Positions 14,801 to 20,985 of a DNA stretch of 32,389 bases are shown here, piece by piece. How positions within the stretch are numbered: position 1 is the stretch's first letter; every line of letters starts with the position of its first letter. A model generated the notes under the pieces. The model saw only the letters and a program-made list of their open reading frames with translations. It did not search any database and had not been told where the DNA came from. The DNA is from a virus: positions 1 through 32,389 of the IMG/VR virus record IMGVR_UViG_3300034121_000815; one strand, written 5' to 3'. Both the position numbers and the translations under genes were made by a program.

Positions 14801-14812
14801 TCCATCACAAAA
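14801..14812 (+). promoter_or_regulatory. 12-nt site complementary to a downstream terminator loop
   Basis: TCCATCACAAAA directly precedes the helicase ATG (14813). It is the exact reverse complement of 16494-16505, which contains the full 10-nt loop of the terminator hairpin before the RepA-like gene. The core CCATCAC also occurs at 16438-16444, and CCATCACA at 17969-17976 overlaps another start codon. A translation-control site is inferred, not shown. Confidence 0.45.
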
Positions 14813-16420
14813 ATGATAATTTTAAATTCAGAACAGGAACAATTAAAAAATAAAATAACTGACTTTTTAAATTCTAATGAAAAGGGTTATTTTGGTGTTT
14901 TTGGTGCAGGAGGTACCGGTAAAACTTTTACAATTTGTCAAACAATTAATAATTATTATGGCAAGGTATTATTTTTAGGAGCTACAAATAAAGTAGTGAC
15001 AGTATTGAAAAATGGTTTAGAAAATAGCGGGTATAAAAATCCTCAAATTAAAACAATAGATAGTTTTTTAAAGTTTAAAATAAATCGGGACCATGAAAAT
15101 AAACAAACTACATCTTACACTTTTCCAAGTAAATCACAAATTCCGGATTTAATTATTATTGATGAGGTTTCACTTATTAGTTATCAAAAATTCAAACTCT
15201 TAGAGTTATTAAAAGACAAATGCAAATTAATTTTGCTGGGTGATCATTTACAGCTTCCGCCAATTGAAGAGGAAAAACAAAATATTGTAAGAAATGAAGA
15301 TGGTTTTCAAGTAAGCCGAATTTTTTTAGAAATACCAAAAGAAAATTCCTTTACTCTTACAATTCAAAATCGACAAAAAGAAGGTACCGGATTATTTGAT
15401 TTAGTCAGTAATTTCCGTAAGCACATGACCTCAAAAATAAATCCAATTAGTCTGGCTACTAAAAAAAATAACGGAGTTGATTTGCTGTATTATGATATAC
15501 ATGATAAACAACTAAAAGACGTTATTAAAAAAAATGATTGCGCTGCCGTTTGTTTTAAAAATTTGTCCGTTTTAAATTATAACTGGCTTATTGGTTCGAC
15601 TAAATCAATGCGCAAAGATTATCGTCTAAATGAACACAATATAGGTGATCAACTAATGTTTGACCAATTTTATTTTCATAAGTCAAGATTTAAAGAAACA
15701 AAATTCTATACTTCAAATATTGTTGATATTATCTCAATTGAAAAAAATTTAAGCGAAACTTTTAGAATAAAAGATACAATTATTAAAACAATAATCTATA
15801 ACGAAATTACGGTAAAGGATTCAAGTTTAGTTGAGCAAAAAATAAGATATATTCATGGGGGTTTATATGGCCAAAATGGAGGGGGAATAAGCCAGTCAGT
15901 TTATGGACAACGTAAAACATATACTGAACACATAAACCAGGGTAAAAATGTTGTAGAAAACAAAAAATTTTTATCAGATTTAAATACAAGATTTTCAGAT
16001 TATCAAAATAGCTTCGCTAAATTAAAAAGACCTTACGCAATTACGTGTCATAAGGCGCAAGGAAGCACCTACAACACTGTTATTATTCCAGTATATGATT
16101 ACTTTATGTTAAATCATTTGGATGCTAATCAATTGCTTTATGTAGCTTTATCCAGGGCAAAAGAAAAAATTATATTTGTAAATAAAAAAGAGCAATTTGA
16201 CCAAACAAGTAATCGAAGATTATTTTCTGAGTTTGAAAAACAATCAATTGCAAGTTCATACGATTATAAATGCAATATTTGTAGGTGTGATTTAGTAGAA
16301 AGAGAATTTGATATTGATCACAAACTGGCAATCGCTTTAGGCGGAAAAAATTCAGTTGAAAATTTACAACCATTGTGCAAAACTTGTCATAAAAATAAAA
16401 CTTCAAAAGAAAAGTTTTAA
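14813..16420 (+). CDS. SF1 helicase (Dda/RecD-like) fused to a C-terminal HNH domain
   Basis: 535 aa. Helicase motifs: Walker A GAGGTGKT (31-38), motif Ia GATNKV, Walker B DLIIIDEVS (112-120), motif III LLGDHLQLPP (141-150), motif V AITCHKAQGSTYNTVII (about 413-429) and motif VI YVALSRAKEKI. This fits the UvrD_C_2/Dda type that unwinds DNA at forks or during recombination. Residues 485-535 are an added HNH/zinc domain: C487-x2-C490, D502-H503, N517, C522-x2-C525-H526. The helicase part is complete, so this is a fusion and not a broken gene. AT-rich, like its neighbours. Confidence 0.88.
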   Translation: MIILNSEQEQLKNKITDFLNSNEKGYFGVFGAGGTGKTFTICQTINNYYGKVLFLGATNKVVTVLKNGLENSGYKNPQIKTIDSFLKFKINRDHENKQTTSYTFPSKSQIPDLIIIDEVSLISYQKFKLLELLKDKCKLILLGDHLQLPPIEEEKQNIVRNEDGFQVSRIFLEIPKENSFTLTIQNRQKEGTGLFDLVSNFRKHMTSKINPISLATKKNNGVDLLYYDIHDKQLKDVIKKNDCAAVCFKNLSVLNYNWLIGSTKSMRKDYRLNEHNIGDQLMFDQFYFHKSRFKETKFYTSNIVDIISIEKNLSETFRIKDTIIKTIIYNEITVKDSSLVEQKIRYIHGGLYGQNGGGISQSVYGQRKTYTEHINQGKNVVENKKFLSDLNTRFSDYQNSFAKLKRPYAITCHKAQGSTYNTVIIPVYDYFMLNHLDANQLLYVALSRAKEKIIFVNKKEQFDQTSNRRLFSEFEKQSIASSYDYKCNICRCDLVEREFDIDHKLAIALGGKNSVENLQPLCKTCHKNKTSKEKF

Positions 16421-16444
16421 TAAATTCGCAACGCAAACCATCAC

Positions 16445-16477
16445 TTGCAGGAAAAAGACTGTTCTAAATTTAGAACA
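16445..16477 (+). promoter_or_regulatory. Promoter with 18-bp palindromic operator over the -7 box
   Basis: TTG (16445-16447), a 17-nt spacer, then TAAATTTA (16465-16472), close to TAnnTTTG. The -7 box is the centre of a perfect 18-bp palindrome TGTTCTAAATTTAGAACA (16460-16477), so a dimeric repressor bound there would block initiation. Transcription would start about at the base of the terminator hairpin at 16481. Confidence 0.6.
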
Positions 16478-16480
16478 ACC

Positions 16481-16527
16481 GAGAAACCTCTAATTTTGTG
16501 ATGGAAATTAGGGGTTTTCTCATTTTT
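16481..16527 (+). terminator. Terminator/attenuator hairpin before the RepA-like gene
   Basis: Arms 16481-16495 and 16506-16521 form 15 bp with one bulged T, closing a 10-nt loop TTGTGATGGA (16496-16505), followed by ATTTTT. It ends 13 nt before the ATG at 16540. The whole loop is complementary to the helicase initiation region at 14801-14810, and its GTGATGG is complementary to CCATCAC at 16438-16444 in the same leader. Confidence 0.8.
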
Positions 16528-16539
16528 AAAATACAATTT

Positions 16540-17793
16540 ATGAATAATACTGACATAGGATTTTTACAAGACGATCCAAAATATATAGTTCCTGACTATA
16601 AAAATAGATATGATTTTTTTGTAAATGAATTTTTGAAATATAATTCTGAAATACCTGACGATTTAAAGCCGGAGTATGATTTATTGTTTAAAATGTTTGG
16701 AGAGGCTGAACAAAATAAAGATATTCGGACCATTTTAAATAAATACATTGTAAAGGCCGGAGCATCGGTTCCAATGCCGGAAATAGTATTGAGTTTTTGC
16801 GATGCTGACGGAAACAATAAAAGAATGGTAATGACTCGAAAAAATATTTCATGTGTTACAGCACAAGCAAAAGTCGGTAAAACATTTTTAGTCAAATTAA
16901 TTTTAAGTACGGTAATAAAAAAAGGGATATTTCAAAACCGATTACATTCTGAGCTTCCACAAGGAAGAGATAAAATACTTTATATTGATACGGAACAATC
17001 CGAATTTCACGTAGTTCTCGGACTTAATCAAATAAAAGAAATGTTAACCGAAGAGTTTGAGCAAGAATTGAACAGGGTTAGCGTTTATCAGTTTGATGCT
17101 GTATCAACACTCAATCGTTTGGAGTATGTTAAATGGCTTATTTACAACGAAAACCCCGACTTTGTTGTGTTAGATGGAATTTCCGATTTAGCACTGGATA
17201 CAAACAATCTAAAAGAAGCCGACGAATTGGTAACAAATTTAAGAATTTGGGCCACTGAAAATGATTGTCATATTTTAAATGTAATTCACCAAAACCCAAA
17301 TGACATCCAAACCAAAATGAAAGGCCATTTAGGCACCAAGCTGCAAGATAAAAGCGAAATTGTTATTGGAGTAAGTATTGATAAAGAAAACGACTCAAAT
17401 CGAATTGTACAAAGTTTAGCAAGCCGAAATCGAAAACCCGATCCGTTTGAATTTGCAATTCAAGAAAATGGAATACCTGTAATAAATGAATATGAGGTAA
17501 GCGTAGCTAAATTAAACGGCAAAAAACAACCAAAAACCGAAAAACCAGACTATCAATTATTTGAAATTTTAACCAGTGTTTTTAGTAAAAAAATAGGTGA
17601 GATAAATTACTATCGATACACTGAATTGTCGGACCAAATAATTTTGGAATACGAGAAAAAATTCAATGATAATTTAGGATTGAACAATGCAAAAAAATTA
17701 TTGACTAAGTTTATAGACAATAAATGGATTATAAAGGGAGGCGATAAAGGATTTTCTTTGTACTATTTGGGAGAATTTAGCAGTGCGTTTTAA
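16540..17793 (+). CDS. RepA-like (AAA_25) replication ATPase/helicase
   Basis: 417 aa from ATG 16540; an earlier in-frame ATG would place the terminator hairpin inside the gene. RecA-type core: Walker A AQAKVGKT (108-115), YIDTEQS (148-154), Walker B PDFVVLDGISDL (206-217), HILNVIHQNPND (244-255) and GHLGTKLQDKSE (262-273). This matches RepA/AAA_25 ATPases of plasmids, phages and mobile elements that unwind an origin as hexamers. The C-terminal 80 residues look like a winged-helix domain. The repeat-rich gap just downstream is the natural candidate for its origin. Confidence 0.78.
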   Translation: MNNTDIGFLQDDPKYIVPDYKNRYDFFVNEFLKYNSEIPDDLKPEYDLLFKMFGEAEQNKDIRTILNKYIVKAGASVPMPEIVLSFCDADGNNKRMVMTRKNISCVTAQAKVGKTFLVKLILSTVIKKGIFQNRLHSELPQGRDKILYIDTEQSEFHVVLGLNQIKEMLTEEFEQELNRVSVYQFDAVSTLNRLEYVKWLIYNENPDFVVLDGISDLALDTNNLKEADELVTNLRIWATENDCHILNVIHQNPNDIQTKMKGHLGTKLQDKSEIVIGVSIDKENDSNRIVQSLASRNRKPDPFEFAIQENGIPVINEYEVSVAKLNGKKQPKTEKPDYQLFEILTSVFSKKIGEINYYRYTELSDQIILEYEKKFNDNLGLNNAKKLLTKFIDNKWIIKGGDKGFSLYYLGEFSSAF

Positions 17794-17800
17794 TCAAAAA

Positions 17801-17935
17801 AAGCGTTAAAAAGTAGGTTGTTTAAACCGGTTTAAAAACGCTTGTTAAACAGGGTTGTTTAATACCCCCTATAAGGGGGGTATTATTAAACTACCAGAAT
17901 TCTAAACCGGTTTAATTACAAAATCATTAAACAAC
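17801..17935. other. Candidate replication origin/operator cluster
   Basis: This 182-bp gap holds a 16-bp perfect palindrome TTTAAACCGGTTTAAA (17821-17836) inside flanking arms AAGCGTT/AACGCTT (17801-17807, 17837-17843), a second copy TAAACCGGTTTA (17903-17914), and a third core AACCGGTT at 18012-18019 inside the next gene. GGTTGTTTAA occurs at 17816 and 17853, with inverted TTAAACAAC at 17927. A 10-bp hairpin with a C5/G6 stem (17861-17884) has no T tract. Such iterons and palindromes after a RepA-like gene fit an origin, or an operator for the gene at 17976. Confidence 0.55.
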
Positions 17936-17975
17936 TAAACAAGTAAAATTTAAAATAATAAAAAAAAACCATCAC

Positions 17976-18515
17976 ATGAAAAAAGAAATAATGAATATTG
18001 AAAAATCATTGAACCGGTTAAATTGGAGATTTAAAAATCCACAAGTAAAAATCGGTGAGTCAAAAATTATAATTAATCAACTCGACATCGACGCAATTGA
18101 TTTTTTAGTAAAGTGGGTAAATAACCAAAAACAAGAATCGTTGAATGAAAATGAATTATTTGCAAAAATGTTTGTTTATTGTTTGGCCCATGAAATCGAA
18201 TTTTATAAGGATGTAAGTTTTGCATCGGCAAAGCTCCAGGAGGAATTATTGAAACCATTGTCAAGTAATTACGACAAAATACATGACACACTTAATCGAG
18301 TTGAAATGAATAAGTATTTGCAATCGGTTGGAATAATTACTGATCACATTGAAAACATGCTTTTGACTCAGAAAAAAGAAGATGAACAAACCGAGTTAAA
18401 AAATAAATATGCTGCGCAAATTAAAAAATATTTGTTTGGAGTCTGGAGTAAAGAAAGCGTTTATAAAAGTTTGAACAATACAATCACGGAATGTATAAAC
18501 AAATACAAAAAATAA
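17976..18515 (+). CDS. Hypothetical protein next to the origin-like region
   Basis: 179 aa, mostly helical and Lys/Glu/Asn-rich (NELFAKMFVYCLAHEIEFYK; DTLNRVEMNKYLQSVGII). No motif recognised. Its ATG overlaps CCATCACATG, and an AACCGGTT palindrome lies in its 12th-15th codons, so it may be autoregulated or controlled through the adjoining repeats. A replication accessory role is only suggested by position. Confidence 0.6.
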   Translation: MKKEIMNIEKSLNRLNWRFKNPQVKIGESKIIINQLDIDAIDFLVKWVNNQKQESLNENELFAKMFVYCLAHEIEFYKDVSFASAKLQEELLKPLSSNYDKIHDTLNRVEMNKYLQSVGIITDHIENMLLTQKKEDEQTELKNKYAAQIKKYLFGVWSKESVYKSLNNTITECINKYKK

Positions 18516-18563
18516 ATATTCTCAAAAAAAATTAAAATACGATATTTTAATAAAAGAAATGGA

Positions 18564-18785
18564 ATGAACAGCCAAAGTAAGTTGCGCGCTGGTTTCCGTT
18601 GGCACGGAATAAAACAAGTTCCCGAAAACTGTGAAATAAAAAAAGACAAAAATAAGCGCGAATGTTATTTATCCGGAACTTTTATCCAAAACGGCGTTTG
18701 GTATCACAAAATAAAATATATCGACAACGACGAGTTTTATGTAGGTAGGCACGACGTTTTAAATCCATTTTTTGAACGTAAGTAA
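18564..18785 (+). CDS. Small basic protein, unknown function
   Basis: 73 aa (MNSQSKLRAGFRWHGIKQVP...) with aromatic and charged residues and a possible small beta domain (CYLSGTFIQNGVWYHKIKYI). No family recognised. It closes the replication module; a promoter starts 30 nt after it. Confidence 0.6.
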   Translation: MNSQSKLRAGFRWHGIKQVPENCEIKKDKNKRECYLSGTFIQNGVWYHKIKYIDNDEFYVGRHDVLNPFFERK

Positions 18786-18814
18786 AAGAAAAAATAAAAA
18801 AAATTATTATTTTA

Positions 18815-18845
18815 TTTGTGTAAGTAAAAAATATTTATACATTTA
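18815..18845 (+). promoter_or_regulatory. Bacteroidota-type promoter for the small RNA at 18852
   Basis: TTTG (18815-18818), a 19-nt spacer and TACATTTA (18838-18845), one base from TAnnTTTG. Initiation about 7 nt downstream would start the transcript at the 5' arm of the closing stem of the RNA below. Confidence 0.72.
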
Positions 18846-18851
18846 CAAAAA

Positions 18852-18941
18852 TAAAAACCACTTGCTAACTACCGTGAGGCGTTGGGGATAGTACAAGGCG
18901 TGAAAACGTGTAACTCAAACCTGGGACAAGTGGTTTTTTTT
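18852..18941 (+). ncRNA. Putative self-contained small RNA / attenuator leader (~90 nt)
   Basis: A 12-bp perfect stem AAAAACCACTTG (18853-18864)/CAAGTGGTTTTT (18927-18938) closes the element and its 3' arm enters a run of eight T, so it doubles as a terminator. Inside are a hairpin with a GAAA tetraloop (arms at 18890-18901 and 18906-18915, with CGT/ACG at the tip) and a G-rich segment. A well-matched promoter lies just upstream. It ends 22 nt before the ATG at 18963. No known family was recognised. Confidence 0.65.
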
Positions 18942-18962
18942 ATAACTTAAAAACTTAAAAAA

Positions 18963-19343
18963 ATGGAAAAAAGCGAAACATTAAAAAAGTACGAACAAGT
19001 ATTGAAGATTACTTTACACGCTATTGAACACGGCGCAAAGGTTAGTTTTACAGATTTACGAATGGAGTACGGGATTAATAAAAATTTCTTTACGTCTTTG
19101 GTTAAACTTCGAATCATAGAAAATATAGGCACGCCCCACAATCCGCACTATCTTTTATTAAAAAAGTATTCGCCTGAATTAGCATTTCAAGTTTTGCACA
19201 TCTCAAGAGAATTGTCCTCGAACATAAAAGAAGATTTAATCGAAAAGAAAATTGAAAAAATTGAACCGGAATCTCCTCAACCTGTAAAGAAATTAAATTT
19301 ATTCCAAAAAATCATTAAAACGCTATTCAATGGGGTTATTTAA
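18963..19343 (+). CDS. Possible winged-helix DNA-binding protein
   Basis: 126 aa. A helical N-terminal domain with a helix-turn-helix-like stretch (VSFTDLRMEYGINKNFFTSL, then VKLRIIENIG), a proline-containing linker and a basic C-terminal helix (LNLFQKIIKTLFNG). It is preceded by the small RNA/terminator, suggesting attenuated expression, and overlaps an XRE-type gene by 14 nt. A transcription-control role is likely but unproven. Confidence 0.55.
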   Translation: MEKSETLKKYEQVLKITLHAIEHGAKVSFTDLRMEYGINKNFFTSLVKLRIIENIGTPHNPHYLLLKKYSPELAFQVLHISRELSSNIKEDLIEKKIEKIEPESPQPVKKLNLFQKIIKTLFNGVI

Positions 19344-19542
19344 AGAACTATTTTACAAGTCACGACGTACACAAAATGAATTGGCAAAAGTTTTAAACTA
19401 CACTCCTGCCAATTTATCAATTTTGAAGCGTAAGCAGCCGCCGTATTTCATTAAATTAGAAAAGGCAATGTCAACGCTTGGGATTGACAATTTAGAAGCA
19501 CACGAGGGAAATTTAACAATCACAATTCAATTAAAAAAATAA
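19330..19542 (+). CDS. XRE/Cro-like helix-turn-helix protein
   Basis: 70 aa. TQNELAKVLNYTPANLSILK followed by PPYFIKLEKAMSTLGI is a Cro/CI-type HTH. Its small size and lack of a C-terminal peptidase domain favour a Cro-like regulator. It could bind one of the palindromic operators found at promoters in this genome. Coupled to the upstream gene by a 14-nt overlap. Confidence 0.7.
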   Translation: MGLFKELFYKSRRTQNELAKVLNYTPANLSILKRKQPPYFIKLEKAMSTLGIDNLEAHEGNLTITIQLKK

Positions 19543-19546
19543 AATT

Positions 19547-19783
19547 ATGGCAGAAGCAAAATACATAAGAACAAAAAACGACGAAATAATAATGTTTAGC
19601 GCATTACAATTGCATAGCAAATTTAAAGCATTTGAACCCGTTTCGGCTGGATTTATTCATTTTGGAATGTTATCAAGCGGAGAATTTGGGTGTAGTTGTT
19701 ATGGTGAAAGCATTTCGCTTGAATTACGTTCAAAAAAAGAAGACACAGAGTTGGCAACACGTCAATTATTTTCAAATTATTAA
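19547..19783 (+). CDS. Conserved-looking small phage protein, unknown function
   Basis: 78 aa (KYIRTKNDEIIMFSALQLHS, KAFEPVSAGFIHFG, CSCYGESISLELRSKKEDTE). The pattern recurs in Bacteroidota phages and mobile elements, usually near regulators; the role is unknown. It starts 4 nt after the XRE gene. Confidence 0.65.
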   Translation: MAEAKYIRTKNDEIIMFSALQLHSKFKAFEPVSAGFIHFGMLSSGEFGCSCYGESISLELRSKKEDTELATRQLFSNY

Positions 19784-19804
19784 AAAAAACTTAAAAAAAT
19801 CACA

Positions 19805-20017
19805 ATGAGAAAAATAACCAGGTCAGTCATTAAATTGTCGGAATTGCCAAAGCATTTACAAAATGATGAAATATTTAATGGGCATAAAATAAATACCTAT
19901 GCTATATTTCATATTGATGATTCAGAAGAAACTGAATTATCATTGTGGTTAATTAAAAATTACCCAACAATAAAAAGAAAAATTAGTTTCCTAATCCACA
20001 TCGATAAAAAAATATAG
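19805..20017 (+). CDS. Small hypothetical protein
   Basis: 70 aa, basic, mixed helix/strand (KLSELPKHLQNDEIFNGHKI). No recognisable motif. A purine-rich stretch precedes its ATG. Confidence 0.55.
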   Translation: MRKITRSVIKLSELPKHLQNDEIFNGHKINTYAIFHIDDSEETELSLWLIKNYPTIKRKISFLIHIDKKI

Positions 20018-20019
20018 TT

Positions 20020-20139
20020 ATGGCAATAACATTTGATCGGGATTTTAACGGAATAGTTTTTGGATTTGATTTGTCATTTCGAGATAAGTCAATAATGATT
20101 TGGTTTATCTTTTGGGGAATAACACTAAAAATAAAATAA
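20020..20139 (+). CDS. 39-aa hydrophobic small protein
   Basis: MAITFDRDFNGIVFGFDLSF then KSIMIWFIFWGITLKIK. It is aromatic-rich with a hydrophobic C-terminal segment that could enter a membrane. It sits 2 nt after one gene and 4 nt before another. Function unknown. Confidence 0.45.
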   Translation: MAITFDRDFNGIVFGFDLSFRDKSIMIWFIFWGITLKIK

Positions 20140-20143
20140 CATT

Positions 20144-20362
20144 ATGGAACAAACAGCAATAGATTGGTTTGCACAAGAACTTTATGAAAAGTTTGAAATG
20201 AACGGTGATGGTAAGTTATTTAATGAACTATTCATACACTACAAAGAAGTTGAAAAGCAAGAAAAACAAAAAACCATTGAAGAAGTCTTTGAGTGGCTAA
20301 CTAAAAACAACTACGTTACTGACCTTAAAGAAACTTTAATTGAACAGTACAAAAACCAATAA
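20144..20362 (+). CDS. Small acidic helical protein, unknown function
   Basis: 72 aa, charged and helical (DWFAQELYEKFEMNGDGKLF; EVEKQEKQKTIEEVFEWLTK). Small proteins of this type are frequent in early regions of phages but have no known function. Confidence 0.55.
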   Translation: MEQTAIDWFAQELYEKFEMNGDGKLFNELFIHYKEVEKQEKQKTIEEVFEWLTKNNYVTDLKETLIEQYKNQ

Positions 20363-20376
20363 GATAAATATACTTA

Positions 20377-20432
20377 CCTATCAGAAGGTTATGATTATGC
20401 ATCTAATACTGTATGTTCATAAAGTAGATAGG
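20377..20432 (+). other. Long imperfect hairpin upstream of the tRNA-like RNA
   Basis: Three stacked stems: CCTATC (20377-20382)/GATAGG (20427-20432), TTAT (20389-20392)/ATAA (20419-20422) and ATGCA (20397-20401)/TGTAT (20410-20414, one G-T pair), with internal loops between them and an 8-nt apical loop TCTAATAC. No T tract follows. It ends 12 nt before the tRNA-like acceptor and may be part of the same transcript. Confidence 0.5.
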
Positions 20433-20444
20433 AACGGTACAAAC

Positions 20445-20528
20445 GGCAAGGTGGCGGAAAATGGTGTGGCCTACCTAAGTGCAATGATTCCGTCAATGGC
20501 TATATAGGTTCGAATCCTATCCTTGCCA
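20445..20528 (+). tRNA. tRNA-like element, class II size, without a recognisable anticodon arm
   Basis: Acceptor stem GGCAAGG (20445-20451)/CCTTGCC (20521-20527) with discriminator A (20528). Perfect T-arm: stem ATAGG/CCTAT (20504-20508, 20516-20520) and loop TTCGAAT. T8-G9 and a D-loop-like AAATGGT are present, but the D stem has a mismatch. At 84 nt it fits a Leu/Ser-type tRNA, yet no 5+7+5 anticodon arm can be drawn in 20471-20503; only TGGCC (20467-20471)/GGCTA (20498-20502) pairs there. CCA is not encoded. It may be a decayed tRNA or a tRNA mimic. Confidence 0.6.
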
Positions 20529-20554
20529 CTAACTTAAAAAAAATAAATAAAATT

Positions 20555-20956
20555 GTGAAAAACATTGAAAAAGCTGCCACAATAAGATATGGTTTAGACC
20601 CATATTTATGGGCTAAACAAAAAGAAAAAGATGGATTTATAAAAGGTGCTAAATGGCAACAGGAAGAAAGCCAACAGATAGTTCCATTTGATGCTTATAA
20701 TATCGAAGTCTTTAAAATCGAAGCAGATGAAAATGGAGGGTTATTTGCTTATATTGGATATAGGATAACCAATGGTAATTTTCACTTTAGTGTAGTTCCA
20801 TTTACCCAACGACAACAAGACAAGAATAAGTACAGTGAGGAAGAAGTATTAGATATGATGTTTGAATTGTTAAATCAAAAAAGAGAAGAGTGTTGCATTA
20901 CACACACCAGAGATTCAATTGTTAGGAAAGTGTTTGAAAAATTTAAAAAGAAATAA
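20555..20956 (+). CDS. Hypothetical protein (GTG start)
   Basis: 133 aa from GTG 20555; no usable ATG lies near the N-terminus. The start KNIEKAATIRYGLDPYLWAK followed by GFIKGAKWQQEES resembles short phage proteins with a 'GAKW' segment, here extended by a beta-rich middle and a charged helical end. Function unknown. It begins 26 nt after the tRNA-like element and may share its transcript. Confidence 0.6.
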   Translation: MKNIEKAATIRYGLDPYLWAKQKEKDGFIKGAKWQQEESQQIVPFDAYNIEVFKIEADENGGLFAYIGYRITNGNFHFSVVPFTQRQQDKNKYSEEEVLDMMFELLNQKREECCITHTRDSIVRKVFEKFKKK

Positions 20957-20985
20957 GATAACTTAATGCGTAAAATCAAAAAGTA

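Noticed and set aside
16498-16539. Upstream ATG for the RepA-like ATPase
   Set aside because: It falls inside the terminator hairpin, and its extra residues (MMEIRGFLIFKIQF) are explained by that hairpin.
17861-17884. Intrinsic terminator after the RepA-like gene
   Set aside because: The stem is strong but no T tract follows; it is treated as part of the origin-like cluster.
20377-20432. A second tRNA
   Set aside because: The stems form one rod; there is no T-arm or acceptor-like pairing with a TTCRANN loop.
20501-20530. tRNA 3' end as a phage attachment site (attP)
   Set aside because: No integrase is visible, and the matching 5' acceptor strand is present, so it is a whole tRNA-like unit and not an att core.
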